From JASLPR01 sp964496475 (GTDB lineage: Bacteria > Chloroflexota > UBA11872 > VXNJ01): a stretch of DNA of 21,273 bases. Of the stretch, positions 1 through 7,757 are shown piece by piece. A model generated the notes under the pieces. The model saw nothing but the letters and a program-made list of their open reading frames with translations, was not told where the DNA came from and ran no database searches. Position numbers and translations under genes: made by a program. Positions within the stretch are counted from its first letter, which is position 1; each line of letters begins with the position of its first letter. Where the stretch lies: positions 1 to 21,273 of the forward strand of contig CAZBZS010000039.1 in NCBI GenBank assembly GCA_964496475.1, read 5' to 3'.

Positions 1-64
1 CGTCGGGTCGCCGCGCCCAATCCTCAACCAGTTCGAACCGGTAGTCGCCGCTGCCGTAGATCAT
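1..64 (-). CDS. Start of a six-bladed beta-propeller / NHL-repeat-like protein (partial)
   Basis: Only the first 21 codons lie in the window; the gene runs off the left edge. It starts at an ATG (complement of 62-64) with a strong Shine-Dalgarno AGGAGG (complement of 72-77) seven bases upstream. The peptide reads MIYGSGDYRFELVEDWARRP. A short G-D-Y-R-F-E-L-V-E-D-W opening is typical of Chloroflexota and Actinobacteria proteins annotated as NHL-repeat or peptidylglycine-lyase-like six-bladed propellers. No blade is visible, so the family call is recognition of a short signature only. Such propellers can be lactonase-like or purely binding; nothing here decides that. It reads in the same direction as the SDR and kinase genes to its right and would be the last gene of that run. 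Confidence 0.5.
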   Translation of the reverse strand, partial: MIYGSGDYRFELVEDWARRPD

Positions 65-211
65 GCCGAATCCTCCTCTTGGTCCTTTGCTCGAACCCGC
101 GCGAACGTATCGGCAACAGCCCCACGCTCGCCTCTCGCCGTCGGGTGAAGGACGAAATCCGATGGCGGACCGGAGGTCGCATGCGCCGGGTCGGGCCGCG
201 GCGCAGAACCG

Positions 212-985
212 CTAGATATTGGTACGAGTTTGGCCCCCGTCTACGTTGATGCAGGCGCCGGTAACCAGACTGGCCCGTTCCGAAGCCAGGAACGCCACCA
301 CCGCCGCGATCTCCTCGGGCTTGCCGAAGCGATCCATGGGGAAGTCTCGCTCCAGAAACGCGGCCATGCCGTCCGGGTCTTCACGGATGCCCTTTTCCCA
401 GCCGCCACCGGGGAACAGGATCGAGCCGGGGGCGAGGGCGTTGACGAGGATACCCTCCGCCGCAAGCTCTCTAGCCATGCCCTTGGACAGGCTGTTCATC
501 GCCGACTTGGAGGCATTGTACGCTGGATTGCCGCCGGCTTCGCGGCCGTAAATCGAAGTGATATGGACGATCCGCCCCCAGCCCTGTTCTTTCATGTGGG
601 ATATCGCCGACCGGCTGGCCCGCACAGCCGCCAACAGGTTGGTGTTAATGCTGTCGGTCCACTGCTCGTCGGTCGATTCCTCCACGTTGGGGTCGCCGAA
701 GCCGCCGCCGACATTGTTGACCAGCACGTGGATAGCGCCGAGTTCTACGACCGTCCGCGTCACGGCCTCAACCGGGGCCTCGGCGGTGCTCATGTCGACC
801 TCGATAGTCAGGCCCCGCACTCCCCTCGACTCAATTTCGGACAGCGTGTTGGCAAGATCGTCTCCTCCGCGGGCCGTTATGGCTACGTGACAACCTTCAT
901 CAGCCAATTCGTGGGCGATAGCTCGACCGATCCCCCGACTACCGCCCGTTACCAGAGCTACTTTGTCCTTCAGGCCCAGATCCAT
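212..985 (-). CDS. SDR-family NAD(P)-dependent oxidoreductase (257 aa)
   Basis: A classical short-chain dehydrogenase/reductase that probably oxidises or reduces an alcohol/ketone such as a sugar or polyol with NAD(P). The Rossmann glycine motif TGGSRGIG is at residues 13-20, the NNVG version of the NNAG motif at 90-93, and the catalytic triad is Ser144, Tyr156 and Lys160 (YNASK). The C-terminal VTGACINVDGG is the usual final strand. Length is normal for the family. The frame stays open far upstream, but the start is the ATG at 985: AGGAGG sits six bases before it and SDR homology begins there. It lies 172 bp downstream of the co-directional kinase gene. FabG-like annotation is possible, but nothing ties it to fatty acid synthesis; with these neighbours a sugar substrate is more likely. 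The exact substrate is unknown. Confidence 0.9.
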   Translation of the reverse strand: MDLGLKDKVALVTGGSRGIGRAIAHELADEGCHVAITARGGDDLANTLSEIESRGVRGLTIEVDMSTAEAPVEAVTRTVVELGAIHVLVNNVGGGFGDPNVEESTDEQWTDSINTNLLAAVRASRSAISHMKEQGWGRIVHITSIYGREAGGNPAYNASKSAMNSLSKGMARELAAEGILVNALAPGSILFPGGGWEKGIREDPDGMAAFLERDFPMDRFGKPEEIAAVVAFLASERASLVTGACINVDGGQTRTNI

Positions 986-1157
986 TTCCACCCTCCTGAC
1001 CCTGCCGCAGGCCGCCGCAGGAGTCTGATTATGCACTTCGTCTCCATCAGAACCAAGAACGCAACGGCTCCCTGCGGTGATGCCGCCCGGGCCACCCCGA
1101 GGTCCCGCGACACTGATGCCAGGGAAGCGCAGCGCGGCCCCCAAGGCAACGCCCCCT

Positions 1158-2183
1158 TCAGGCCCTTTGTGTGGTCGATAGCAGGGCGGCGGTCCGCTCG
1201 TGCCCGACGGCGAGGTCCTTGTGAGGCACCGGCAGGTAGGGCTGCAGCTCCGTCCAAGCGTGTTCGTCCTCGAGGGGCTCTGCATTTGTGAAGATGATTC
1301 GCGTGGTGTAGTCGGCGATCTCCTGCAGGCACCAGCGGTACCGGTAGAAGCGGAACCGGTCCGGCTGGACCGGGGGTGAGCCGGCGGCTTCGAAGTATGC
1401 CAGCAACACAAGTTCCAGCCGGTCGTCGGCATAGGAGGAGAGATCGCGTTCGCGCGGTCCGAGCGCGACTTCGCCCCAGTCGATCAAGTGCAGGTTGCCG
1501 TCGGGCGCGACAATGACGTTGTCCAGGTTGGGATCTCCGTGGGTGATCACGAACTCCGGAGAGAGCGTGCGCATCTCCTTTCCCAGATCGTCGAAGCCAT
1601 CCATGAAAGCGGTCAGATCGGCCGCTTCGGCGAGGAGCAACCGCCGCAGGTCGTCTGACCGCGGGCCGGTCGGGGACGCCCCGTCGCGCGCCCAGGCAAG
1701 CGCGTCCGCAATCGGCCGGCGGAACCGGTTGGCGAAGCTCGCGTGCGGCGGGTCCAGCGCGCGCACCGCGTCGGCGCCGGCGTGGATCTCGGCCAGCAAC
1801 GCTCCCAGTCGCGCGAACGAGTCATCCGAAGGGGTGCGCACCCGAGCGGTTTCACCCTCCATATAGGGGAAAAGCGCGATCCGGTAGGACTCGATGGCGG
1901 CAGTGAGCGTGCCGTGCCGGGTCGGGCGGGCGGCGACGATCGACGCCAGGCCACCGCTATCGCGCAGCGCGGCGGCGATGCTCAGTGAGCGTTCCAGGTC
2001 GCACCCGTCCCCCGGTCGCTGCAAGCGGAGCAGGAATCGCTCGCCGGCGGCCGAGTCCACGACGAAATTGAACGACTCCTCGCCCTTCGGCAGGAACGCT
2101 AACGAGCCGGCCTGCACGCCGTACTCAGCGCGCAGGCAATCGGCCAGGGTCTTCCGGTCCAGACCGGACGTATCTAGTTTCAA
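1158..2183 (-). CDS. Aminoglycoside phosphotransferase (APH)-fold kinase (341 aa)
   Basis: A protein-kinase-like small-molecule phosphotransferase. The Brenner motif HGDPNLDN is at residues 215-222 (catalytic Asp217, metal-binding Asn222) and the DFG-equivalent IDWGE at 234-238. The N-lobe around residues 30-55 (KGEESFNFVV, FLLRLQ) fits the nucleotide-binding sheet. The overall pattern recalls the spectinomycin/homoserine-kinase-like APH branch, but no antibiotic substrate can be assigned; in a sugar locus it may phosphorylate a sugar or amino alcohol. The start is unusual. An in-frame TGA lies 12 bases upstream and the first usable codon is TTG at 2183, with no clear Shine-Dalgarno. An ATG 13 bases upstream is in another frame. 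A frame error near the start or a downstream start remains possible. It is divergent from the SDR at 2327 and co-directional with the SDR at 212. Confidence 0.82.
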   Translation of the reverse strand: MKLDTSGLDRKTLADCLRAEYGVQAGSLAFLPKGEESFNFVVDSAAGERFLLRLQRPGDGCDLERSLSIAAALRDSGGLASIVAARPTRHGTLTAAIESYRIALFPYMEGETARVRTPSDDSFARLGALLAEIHAGADAVRALDPPHASFANRFRRPIADALAWARDGASPTGPRSDDLRRLLLAEAADLTAFMDGFDDLGKEMRTLSPEFVITHGDPNLDNVIVAPDGNLHLIDWGEVALGPRERDLSSYADDRLELVLLAYFEAAGSPPVQPDRFRFYRYRWCLQEIADYTTRIIFTNAEPLEDEHAWTELQPYLPVPHKDLAVGHERTAALLSTTQRA

Positions 2184-2326
2184 CGGGTTCGCTCATTCCG
2201 TGTGCGCGGACCGCGGTGGGAGCCACCATTGCCCCGGATCGGATTCTGCCGCACAATCATGCCCTGAATCTTCGCGCCGGGTGGCGGTGAACATCGCTGC
2301 CGGGTGGCCAAGCAGGGAGTTGAGAA

Positions 2327-3097
2327 ATGGGAATCCTGGAACGTTTTTCGTTGGAGGGGAAGACCGCGGTTGTGACCGGCGGGGGCACCGGAATCGGCCG
2401 GGGATTCGCGCTGGCCCTGGCCGAGGCGGGCGCCGACGTCGCGATCGCCGGCCGCACCGCCGCCACCATCGAGGCCGTCGCGGCCGAAATCGAAGCGCTG
2501 GGTCGGAAGGCGCTGGCGCTGCCCACCGATGTGCGCTCGAAGGTGGAAGTCGATGCCATGGTGGACGCGGTCGTCGCTGCCTGGGGAACGCTGGACATCG
2601 GCATCAACAACGCCGGTACCGGCCGGCACATCGTGGCCGACGAGATCGACGAGGAAGAGTGGGCCCGGGTGCTGGACACCAACCTGAAGGGGCCGTTTCT
2701 GTGCTCGCAGGCCGAGGCGCGGGTGATGCGACCGCGGGGTCACGGTAAGATCATTAACAACGCCTCGATGTCGGGCAGCATCGTCAACCGATCGCACGAG
2801 CAGACGCATTACAACGCCTCCAAGGCGGCGCTGATCCATCTGACGAAGTCACTGGCCGCCGAATGGGCCCCGGCCGGGATCAACGTGAACTCGATCAGCC
2901 CCGGCTACATCATGGCCGGCGGGGCCGGCTCGGCGCGGATGGCCAGCATGCACGACGACTGGCGGCGCGACACCCCGCTTGGCCGGCTCGGGGAGGTTGA
3001 GGATTTGCAGGGAGCGCTGGTCTTCCTGGCCTCGGATGCGTCGAATTGGATCACCGGCCTCGACCTGATCGCCGATGGCGGATATGTGATCTGGTAG
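2327..3097 (+). CDS. SDR-family oxidoreductase, gluconate/mannitol dehydrogenase-like (256 aa)
   Basis: A second classical SDR, unrelated in detail to the one at 212. The glycine motif TGGGTGIG is at residues 17-24, the D68 region PTDV binds adenine, NNAG is at 94-97, and the catalytic residues are Ser149, Tyr162 and Lys166 (YNASK). The N-terminal opening, F-S-L-E-G-K-T-A-V-V-T-G-G, matches SDRs of the gluconate 5-dehydrogenase / 2-deoxy-gluconate 3-dehydrogenase type, so reversible oxidation of a sugar acid or polyol in the cytoplasm is the best guess. The ATG at 2327 is preceded by GGGAG about nine bases upstream. A GC-rich hairpin starts right at the stop codon. The next gene on the strand is the MR/MLE dehydratase, which would accept an aldonate. 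High G+C, matching its left-hand neighbours. Confidence 0.9.
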   Translation: MGILERFSLEGKTAVVTGGGTGIGRGFALALAEAGADVAIAGRTAATIEAVAAEIEALGRKALALPTDVRSKVEVDAMVDAVVAAWGTLDIGINNAGTGRHIVADEIDEEEWARVLDTNLKGPFLCSQAEARVMRPRGHGKIINNASMSGSIVNRSHEQTHYNASKAALIHLTKSLAAEWAPAGINVNSISPGYIMAGGAGSARMASMHDDWRRDTPLGRLGEVEDLQGALVFLASDASNWITGLDLIADGGYVIW

Positions 3098-3120
3098 CGC
3101 CCGACGCGGCCAGTCGGGCG
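3098..3120 (+). terminator. GC-rich hairpin right after the SDR stop
   Basis: A perfect 8-bp stem, CGCCCGAC (3098-3105) with GTCGGGCG (3113-3120), closes a 7-base loop and starts on the base after the SDR stop codon. There is no T-run behind it, so it is a weak or factor-assisted terminator, or a 3'-end stabiliser, rather than a textbook intrinsic terminator. Confidence 0.5.
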
Positions 3121-3165
3121 GGCCGCGGAGATGCCAGGGGGAAGGTTCGCTTTGGCGATATCACT

Positions 3166-3216
3166 GGCCTATCATTCAGGCCTGTAAGGACGGACGGGCG
3201 ACAGGCCGGTTCGGCC
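3166..3216 (+). promoter_or_regulatory. Overlapping GGCC hairpins upstream of the dehydratase gene
   Basis: Three hairpins share bases. GGCCT (3166-3170) pairs with AGGCC (3178-3182); GGCCTGT (3179-3185) pairs with ACAGGCC (3201-3207); GGCCG (3204-3208) pairs with CGGCC (3212-3216). Neighbouring stems compete for the same bases, so only alternate ones can form at once. This could be a leader or attenuator for the enolase-superfamily gene, or chance in GC-rich DNA. No known riboswitch class was recognised. Confidence 0.25.
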
Positions 3217-3336
3217 ACCTAGCGAATCGAGCGAGCAATAAACATTCGATCGGTTACCACTCTCTCGTTCAATCCGGGGACCTACGCCGACGGCGCCGAC
3301 GGCGCCTACAGCGAGAGCTCATTCAACTACTGTTAC

Positions 3337-4422
3337 GTGAAGATTGAGACTGACGATGGGTTGGTGGGCTACGGCGAATGCTCGCTGATACCTGGAGCGG
3401 TGGAGGGGGCCGTGGACACGATTGGCGAGTATCTGCACGGGCATGACGCGCGCCGGATCGAGGAGATCTGGTCGAGCATGTACTACATGTGGCACAACGT
3501 GCGCGGTGGCGTGATTTTTTCGGCGGCAATGAGTGGAATCGATATTGCCCTGTGGGATATTAAGGCTAAGGCTGCTGGTTTGCCGATCTACGAGATGCTG
3601 GGTGGACCGGTGCGTACGAAACTTCGCTGTTACCTGGGAATCGGTGGGGCATCGGTTGACGAACTTGTTGTCAACGCCAGGGCAGCGGTTGCAGATGGAT
3701 GGACAGCGATGAAGTTTGATCCGCTTCCGGCTGCAGGTTTTCACCTATCGCCTTCTGCGTTCGAAGGGGCAGTCGAGAAGGTTGGGGCTGTACGAGCGGC
3801 GGTGGGTGCGGATGTAGAACTGATGGTAGAAACCCATGGCCGTCTCAACCTGGCATTAGTGCGCAAGCTGGCGGAGCGTATTCACGAGTTCAAGCCTATG
3901 TTTCTGGAGGAGCCGGTGGGGCCGGAATACACGGAAGCGATCGAGAAGCTCTCACAACAGACAACTGTGCCGTTGGCGACCGGCGAGCGACTCTACAGCC
4001 GGTGGGATTTCCGTGAGCTGTTCCAACGGCAGGCGGTGGCCTACGCCCAGCCCGATATCGCGCATGCCGGGGGGATATCTGAATTGCGCAAGATCGCCAG
4101 CATGGCCGAGGCGTACGGTATCGCCATGGCGCCACACACTCCGTTCAGCCCGCTGAACTTTGTGGCCGAGGCCCACGTGGACGCTTCCATCCCCAATTTC
4201 CTCATTCAGGAAGCTGGCCACTTCGATATCCCCGGCCTCTTGAGAGAGCCGGTCCGCATCGTGGACGGGTACTACGAACTGCCATCGGGGCCGGGGCTCG
4301 GGGTGGAGCCGGACGAGGACTTCATTGCGGCCCACCCGCCGCGGCCAGTGGAGCCGGAGCGCTGGCGGGAGCAGTCGATGGGGCGACCTTACACGATTGC
4401 CGGTGGGGAGGCCGATCGGTAG
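3337..4422 (+). CDS. Enolase-superfamily (MR/MLE) acid-sugar dehydratase, galactonate dehydratase-like
   Basis: A metal-dependent dehydratase that removes water from an aldonate to give a 2-keto-3-deoxy acid; D-galactonate dehydratase (DgoD) is the closest well-known type. Numbered from the GTG at 3337, the metal ligands are Glu165 (ETHGR), Glu191 (EEP) and Glu217 (TGER), with candidate catalytic His167 and His267 (APHTPFSP). DgoD has Asp-Phe-His where this protein has Glu-Thr-His. The start is unresolved. GTG 3337 is the first standard start but falls inside the N-terminal capping domain. The frame is open back to 3223, and 33 codons from 3238 encode a plausible first strand (INIRSVTTL) and loop with no ATG, GTG or TTG. 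The true start is probably near 3238 with a rare codon (ATA or ATT), or a base is wrong. A nine-base unit, GCCGACGGC, is tandemly repeated in that stretch. Followed 71 bp later by a Gfo/Idh/MocA gene. Lower G+C than its neighbours. Confidence 0.9.
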   Translation: MKIETDDGLVGYGECSLIPGAVEGAVDTIGEYLHGHDARRIEEIWSSMYYMWHNVRGGVIFSAAMSGIDIALWDIKAKAAGLPIYEMLGGPVRTKLRCYLGIGGASVDELVVNARAAVADGWTAMKFDPLPAAGFHLSPSAFEGAVEKVGAVRAAVGADVELMVETHGRLNLALVRKLAERIHEFKPMFLEEPVGPEYTEAIEKLSQQTTVPLATGERLYSRWDFRELFQRQAVAYAQPDIAHAGGISELRKIASMAEAYGIAMAPHTPFSPLNFVAEAHVDASIPNFLIQEAGHFDIPGLLREPVRIVDGYYELPSGPGLGVEPDEDFIAAHPPRPVEPERWREQSMGRPYTIAGGEADR

Positions 4423-4493
4423 GCCCGGGGCGACAAGGCAACGATCCGGTTGGCGGGCCACGATGGTCTCGCTGCTCAGCAGGAGGGGATTCG

Positions 4494-5520
4494 ATGGCAG
4501 CGATTCGGATGGGAATCATCGGTTGTGGCAACTTCATGGGGGTCCACATCCCCCGCCTACTGGACATGGACGAAGTGGAGATCGTGGGCCTGGCCGATCC
4601 GAGCCCTGATTCGATCGCCCGGATGAAGGAGCAGTTCCCAGGGGTCGCCGATGTGCGCGAGTTCGCCTCACACCAGGACCTGCTTCGCGAGGCCACGCCG
4701 GACGCGGTCGAAATTGCCTCACCGCACAGCTTTCATTTCCAACAGATCGTGGACGCGCTCGACGCCGGCTGCAACGTCCTGACCGAGAAGCCGCTGGTCC
4801 GCACGGCCGCGGAGGGCCAAGAGGTGCTGGCCCGACGCGACCGGCCCGGTAAGATCCTGCTGATTTCCTCCNNNNNNNNNNCAGCGCCATTTCACGTCGA
4901 TCGATTGCTACATACGCGACCAGATTGCGGCCGGAGCTATCGGCCGCATCCAGTTTGTCCGCGGGCTCCAGAACCACGGCTGGTACTGGGAGCAGCGGGG
5001 ACAGTGGCGCCAAGACCCGAAGCTCTCCGGCGGGGGCCAGCTGATCGACTGGGGAAGTCACATGATGGATTTCGTTATGCATGCGACCCGGCAACGCATC
5101 GCGGCGGTGATGGCCTACGAGAACCGCTATGACCTGGAAGTGGATGTCGACATGTCTATCAGCGCGCGGTTTGAGGATGGGGCCATCGGCAGTTTCATGC
5201 ACGTCGGCAACGCCGCCACGCCCTCCGGGGAGGACCTAGGCTTCTACGGGAGCGAAGGCACGCTGCTGGTGCGTTCCGTCGACTATTCGATTGACGGCCA
5301 GCTTGTGCAATACGACGCGAACAGCGAGAAGGTCCCGATCGGAGACCTGCCGGCAGAGTCCAGCCCCGATCGCAATTTCGTCGACGCCATCCTGGGGCGC
5401 GATGAAGTGCACTCGACCGGTGAAGGCGGGCTGGCGGTGCTGCGGGTCAACGAAGCCTGTTGGGAATCGGCCCGGACCGGGCGCGAGGCGGAGGTGAACT
5501 GGCCGGGCCCGTCGTCATGA
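4494..5520 (+). CDS. Gfo/Idh/MocA-family oxidoreductase, interrupted by an assembly gap
   Basis: An NAD(P)-dependent sugar or inositol dehydrogenase-type enzyme. The N-terminal Rossmann motif GIIGCGNFMG is at residues 7-16 and the signature Glu-Lys-Pro at 98-100; the Lys is the usual catalytic residue. Ten Ns at 4872-4881 split the gene. The first 126 codons end in ILLISS; after the gap the protein resumes as QRHFTSIDCY in a different frame, so the true gap length is not ten. The C-terminal half carries SGGGQLIDWGSHMMDF, with the conserved Asp and His of the family, then the beta-sheet domain, ending at the TGA of 5520. The total is about 340 residues, normal for the family. The ATG at 4494 has AGGAGG seven bases upstream. 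It lies between the MR/MLE dehydratase and a second Gfo/Idh gene and probably shares their transcript. The gene is most likely intact in the organism. Confidence 0.88.
4872..4881. other. Assembly gap (ten Ns)
   Basis: Ten unknown bases inside the oxidoreductase gene. The coding frame changes by one across the run, so ten is a placeholder length. The flanking peptide (ISS, then QRHF) suggests that only one or a few residues are missing, as the family usually reads like GYQRRF here. Confidence 0.97.
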
Positions 5521-5583
5521 GCCGGAACGGGGCGGTCCGGCCGGGATCGGCCGCCCGAGCCGGCGGCGTGGGTCCGCGAGCAC

Positions 5584-5595
5584 ATTCTTGAGAAT
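5584..5595. promoter_or_regulatory. Small dyad ATTCT-TG-AGAAT in the upstream region of the second Gfo/Idh gene
   Basis: An inverted repeat with 5-bp arms and a 2-base centre, 49 bases before the start codon at 5645. It could be an operator half-site pair. No regulator gene is in the window and no second copy was noticed, so it is weak. Confidence 0.15.
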
Positions 5596-5644
5596 ACGAT
5601 CCGCACCGCAGTTGGAATAGCAGATGCCCAAGGAGGAATTCGCA

Positions 5645-6733
5645 ATGGCAGCGACGGGTGAGAAACCGGTTCGAGTTGCACTGATCGGCTGCGGCCGGCA
5701 TGCCAGCAGTTGCATCCATCCCAGCCTGCCCTATTTACCTGAGCTTGAAGTCGTGGGCGTCTGTGATCTGGACGAGTCCCTCGCTCGCGAAACCGCTCGC
5801 AACCTGGATACATCCGCCATCTACACGAACATGGATAGCATGTTGTCCGAGGAGCAACCCGACGCGACCATCGTCGTCGGACCGGGCGGCATGCATGCCG
5901 AAGTTGGCCTGGCTTGCCTTGAGGCGGGATTCCACCTGTTCGTCGACAAGCCGCCGGCGCTGAACCCGCGAGATGCCCGCCGGTTGGCCGCCGCCGCCGC
6001 CCAACACAACCTGATCGGACAGGTCGGCCATAACCAGCGCCACTCGCCGGCTATCCGTACCGCCCGGCACATCACCGATTCGGCCGAATTCGGCGAGCCC
6101 ACCACGGTCATCACGAAATACGGTGGCTGGATTCCGGAGGAACCGCGCTGGGGACTGAGCCCTCTCCTGGGCGGCCTGCTGTATTTTCACTCGATCCACG
6201 CGGTGGACACGGCCCGCTTCTTCATGGGTGACATCCGGTCCGTATCGGCTTACCAGGTGAGTGGGATCGAGGTGAGCGGCGGCGGGCCGATCGCGGTGAT
6301 ACTGGAATTCGTCAGCGGTGGGCTGGGGTTCGTCGATCTGAATACATCCACGCCCTACTACCAGATGAGAACGATAGTTGCCGGTAGCGCCGGCACCAGC
6401 GTCGAAGTGGTGGATCTGAACCGGGTTGAGTACCTGATGCCGCCGGAGGCGGCGGGGAAAAGAGGAGTGGTTCCGGCCGAGCCCGAACTGGCCGATTTTC
6501 ACAACGTCATTCCCAGTTTTAACTGGACTGTGCCACGTTATTACCCCATGGAGAAGGCCTTCGGGTACGTGGACGAATTGGCGTCCTTCGCCCGCGCCGT
6601 CCACACCGGCGAGCCTTCCAGTCCCACGCTGAGTGACGGCTACGAGAACCTCCTAGCACTCGAAGCCATCGCCCGGAGCATCGAGACCGGCGCGCCGGTG
6701 ATCATCGATGAGATGCGGGAGGAGCTGGGCTAG
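5645..6733 (+). CDS. Gfo/Idh/MocA-family oxidoreductase (362 aa)
   Basis: A second NAD(P)-dependent Gfo/Idh/MocA enzyme. The Rossmann motif ALIGCGRHA is at residues 12-20. The signature appears as VDKPP (100-104) instead of the common EKP, keeping the catalytic Lys. GQVGHNQRHSP and a GGLLYFHSIHAVDTARFF segment with the conserved His-x-x-Asp follow. The start is the ATG at 5645. An in-frame ATG at 5624 gives seven more residues, but the Shine-Dalgarno AAGGAGG (5630-5636) lies downstream of that ATG and eight bases before 5645. It is 124 bp after the first Gfo/Idh gene. Its stop overlaps by four bases the stop of the convergent permease gene (TAGCTA, one TAG on each strand). Likely substrate is a sugar or sugar derivative; which one cannot be told. 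Confidence 0.92.
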   Translation: MAATGEKPVRVALIGCGRHASSCIHPSLPYLPELEVVGVCDLDESLARETARNLDTSAIYTNMDSMLSEEQPDATIVVGPGGMHAEVGLACLEAGFHLFVDKPPALNPRDARRLAAAAAQHNLIGQVGHNQRHSPAIRTARHITDSAEFGEPTTVITKYGGWIPEEPRWGLSPLLGGLLYFHSIHAVDTARFFMGDIRSVSAYQVSGIEVSGGGPIAVILEFVSGGLGFVDLNTSTPYYQMRTIVAGSAGTSVEVVDLNRVEYLMPPEAAGKRGVVPAEPELADFHNVIPSFNWTVPRYYPMEKAFGYVDELASFARAVHTGEPSSPTLSDGYENLLALEAIARSIETGAPVIIDEMREELG

Positions 6734-7677
6734 CTACGTCTGCCGTAGACAATTCTCCGGTCCACCAACGGGGTTAGGAGATCCAGGATCAGCATTGCCC
6801 CGGCCACTGCAAGGACCAGGACAAACCCAATCCCTTGGATAAGAGCGTAATCAGTGTGTCGAATCGCCTCCCGGAGGATCCAACCGATGCCCGGATAGTC
6901 AAAGATCACCTCTACTAGCAGTGACCCGGAGACGATCTGTCCGAAGGTTATAGCCATCATCGTGACTTGCGGCAGCATGGCATTTCTCATGGCATACCGG
7001 AAGAATATGCGCATAGGCGCCAGTCCCTTAGCCTCGGCCATGATCATGTAATCATCATCGAGGTTTGTAATCATCATCGCGCGCATCGTGATAGTCCAAA
7101 ATCCGACTGAAGCCAGCAAGATTGATATCGCCGGTAATGTGCCGTGATGTACGACATCAATCACGAATGCCGGACTCAACTCTACGTTGGTGGCCATCGA
7201 GTAACCTCCGCCAGGCGGAAAAATTGGCCAGGTGAAGGAAAACAGGAATACCAGGATGAGACCAAGAAGGTAGTACGGTATGGCCATCAGCGGCATGAGG
7301 AGCGGTGTCAACATCCTTAGCCGGCGCGGGGCTCCTGACCACCCGAGAATAGCCCCAAGAAGATTCCCCAATATAAATGCTGCAGTGGAGGAGATGGCGA
7401 GCAGGCCTATGCTCCACGGGAGCCGCATCTGTATATGCCGAGCTACGTCACTGGGGAAATACACAATGGATGGGCCTAGATCTAGTCGTAATGCATCTAA
7501 TAGAAAGGAACCGTATTGCTCGGCGATCGGACGATCCAGGCCAAAACGTTCCTGGGCCGCCTGGCTCTGTACAGGGGAGCCCCGTGCTATACGCGGAATG
7601 ACAAAGATAATCGAGGCTGCAAGCCAGATGACCAGAAGGAACATCCCAACCCTGGCGAGCAGATAGCCAACAGGCAT
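6730..7677 (-). CDS. ABC transporter permease, DppB/OppB type, second copy (315 aa)
   Basis: An inner-membrane permease of the peptide/nickel/oligosaccharide importer family. The protein starts with the typical first transmembrane helix (residues 9-28), then a periplasmic region with GLDRPIAEQY and FDFGPS-like LDLGPS motifs, five further hydrophobic stretches, and the EAA-loop sequence MAEAKGLAPMRIFFRYAMRN (213-232) that contacts the ATPase. It is clearly paralogous to the permease at 9125-10123: they share IPYYLLG, FFRYAMRNAMLPQVT, VEVIFDYPG and LVDRRI. It lacks a directly paired DppC partner, because 5' of it lie a glycosidase relic and the truncated DppC, and 3' of it is the convergent Gfo/Idh gene. 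No good Shine-Dalgarno precedes the ATG at 7677. Whether it works with the DppC gene at 8322 or is an orphan is unclear. G+C is lower than in the flanking sugar genes. Confidence 0.92.
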   Translation of the reverse strand: MPVGYLLARVGMFLLVIWLAASIIFVIPRIARGSPVQSQAAQERFGLDRPIAEQYGSFLLDALRLDLGPSIVYFPSDVARHIQMRLPWSIGLLAISSTAAFILGNLLGAILGWSGAPRRLRMLTPLLMPLMAIPYYLLGLILVFLFSFTWPIFPPGGGYSMATNVELSPAFVIDVVHHGTLPAISILLASVGFWTITMRAMMITNLDDDYMIMAEAKGLAPMRIFFRYAMRNAMLPQVTMMAITFGQIVSGSLLVEVIFDYPGIGWILREAIRHTDYALIQGIGFVLVLAVAGAMLILDLLTPLVDRRIVYGRRS

Positions 7678-7757
7678 TAAGACGCCATGCTCACAGCAGA
7701 AATAACTGCGTCAACGGTGGCGAACAATTCATTACAGGATTCAAAGAACGCCATTTC

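Noticed and set aside
230..1291. Long plus-strand open frame opposite the SDR and the end of the kinase gene
   Set aside because: It is antisense to two genes with clear motifs, has no family features and is an effect of high G+C codon bias.
986..1432. Upstream extension of the SDR at 212-985 to a 406-residue protein
   Set aside because: The extra N-terminus is low-complexity, overlaps the kinase gene, and the ATG at 985 has a strong Shine-Dalgarno where homology begins.
1158..2183. Antibiotic resistance phosphotransferase
   Set aside because: The fold motifs are those of the broad APH superfamily; nothing specific to a drug-modifying enzyme is visible and the neighbours are metabolic.
5624..5644. 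Earlier ATG for the second Gfo/Idh gene
   Set aside because: The Shine-Dalgarno AAGGAGG lies inside this extension and points to the ATG at 5645.
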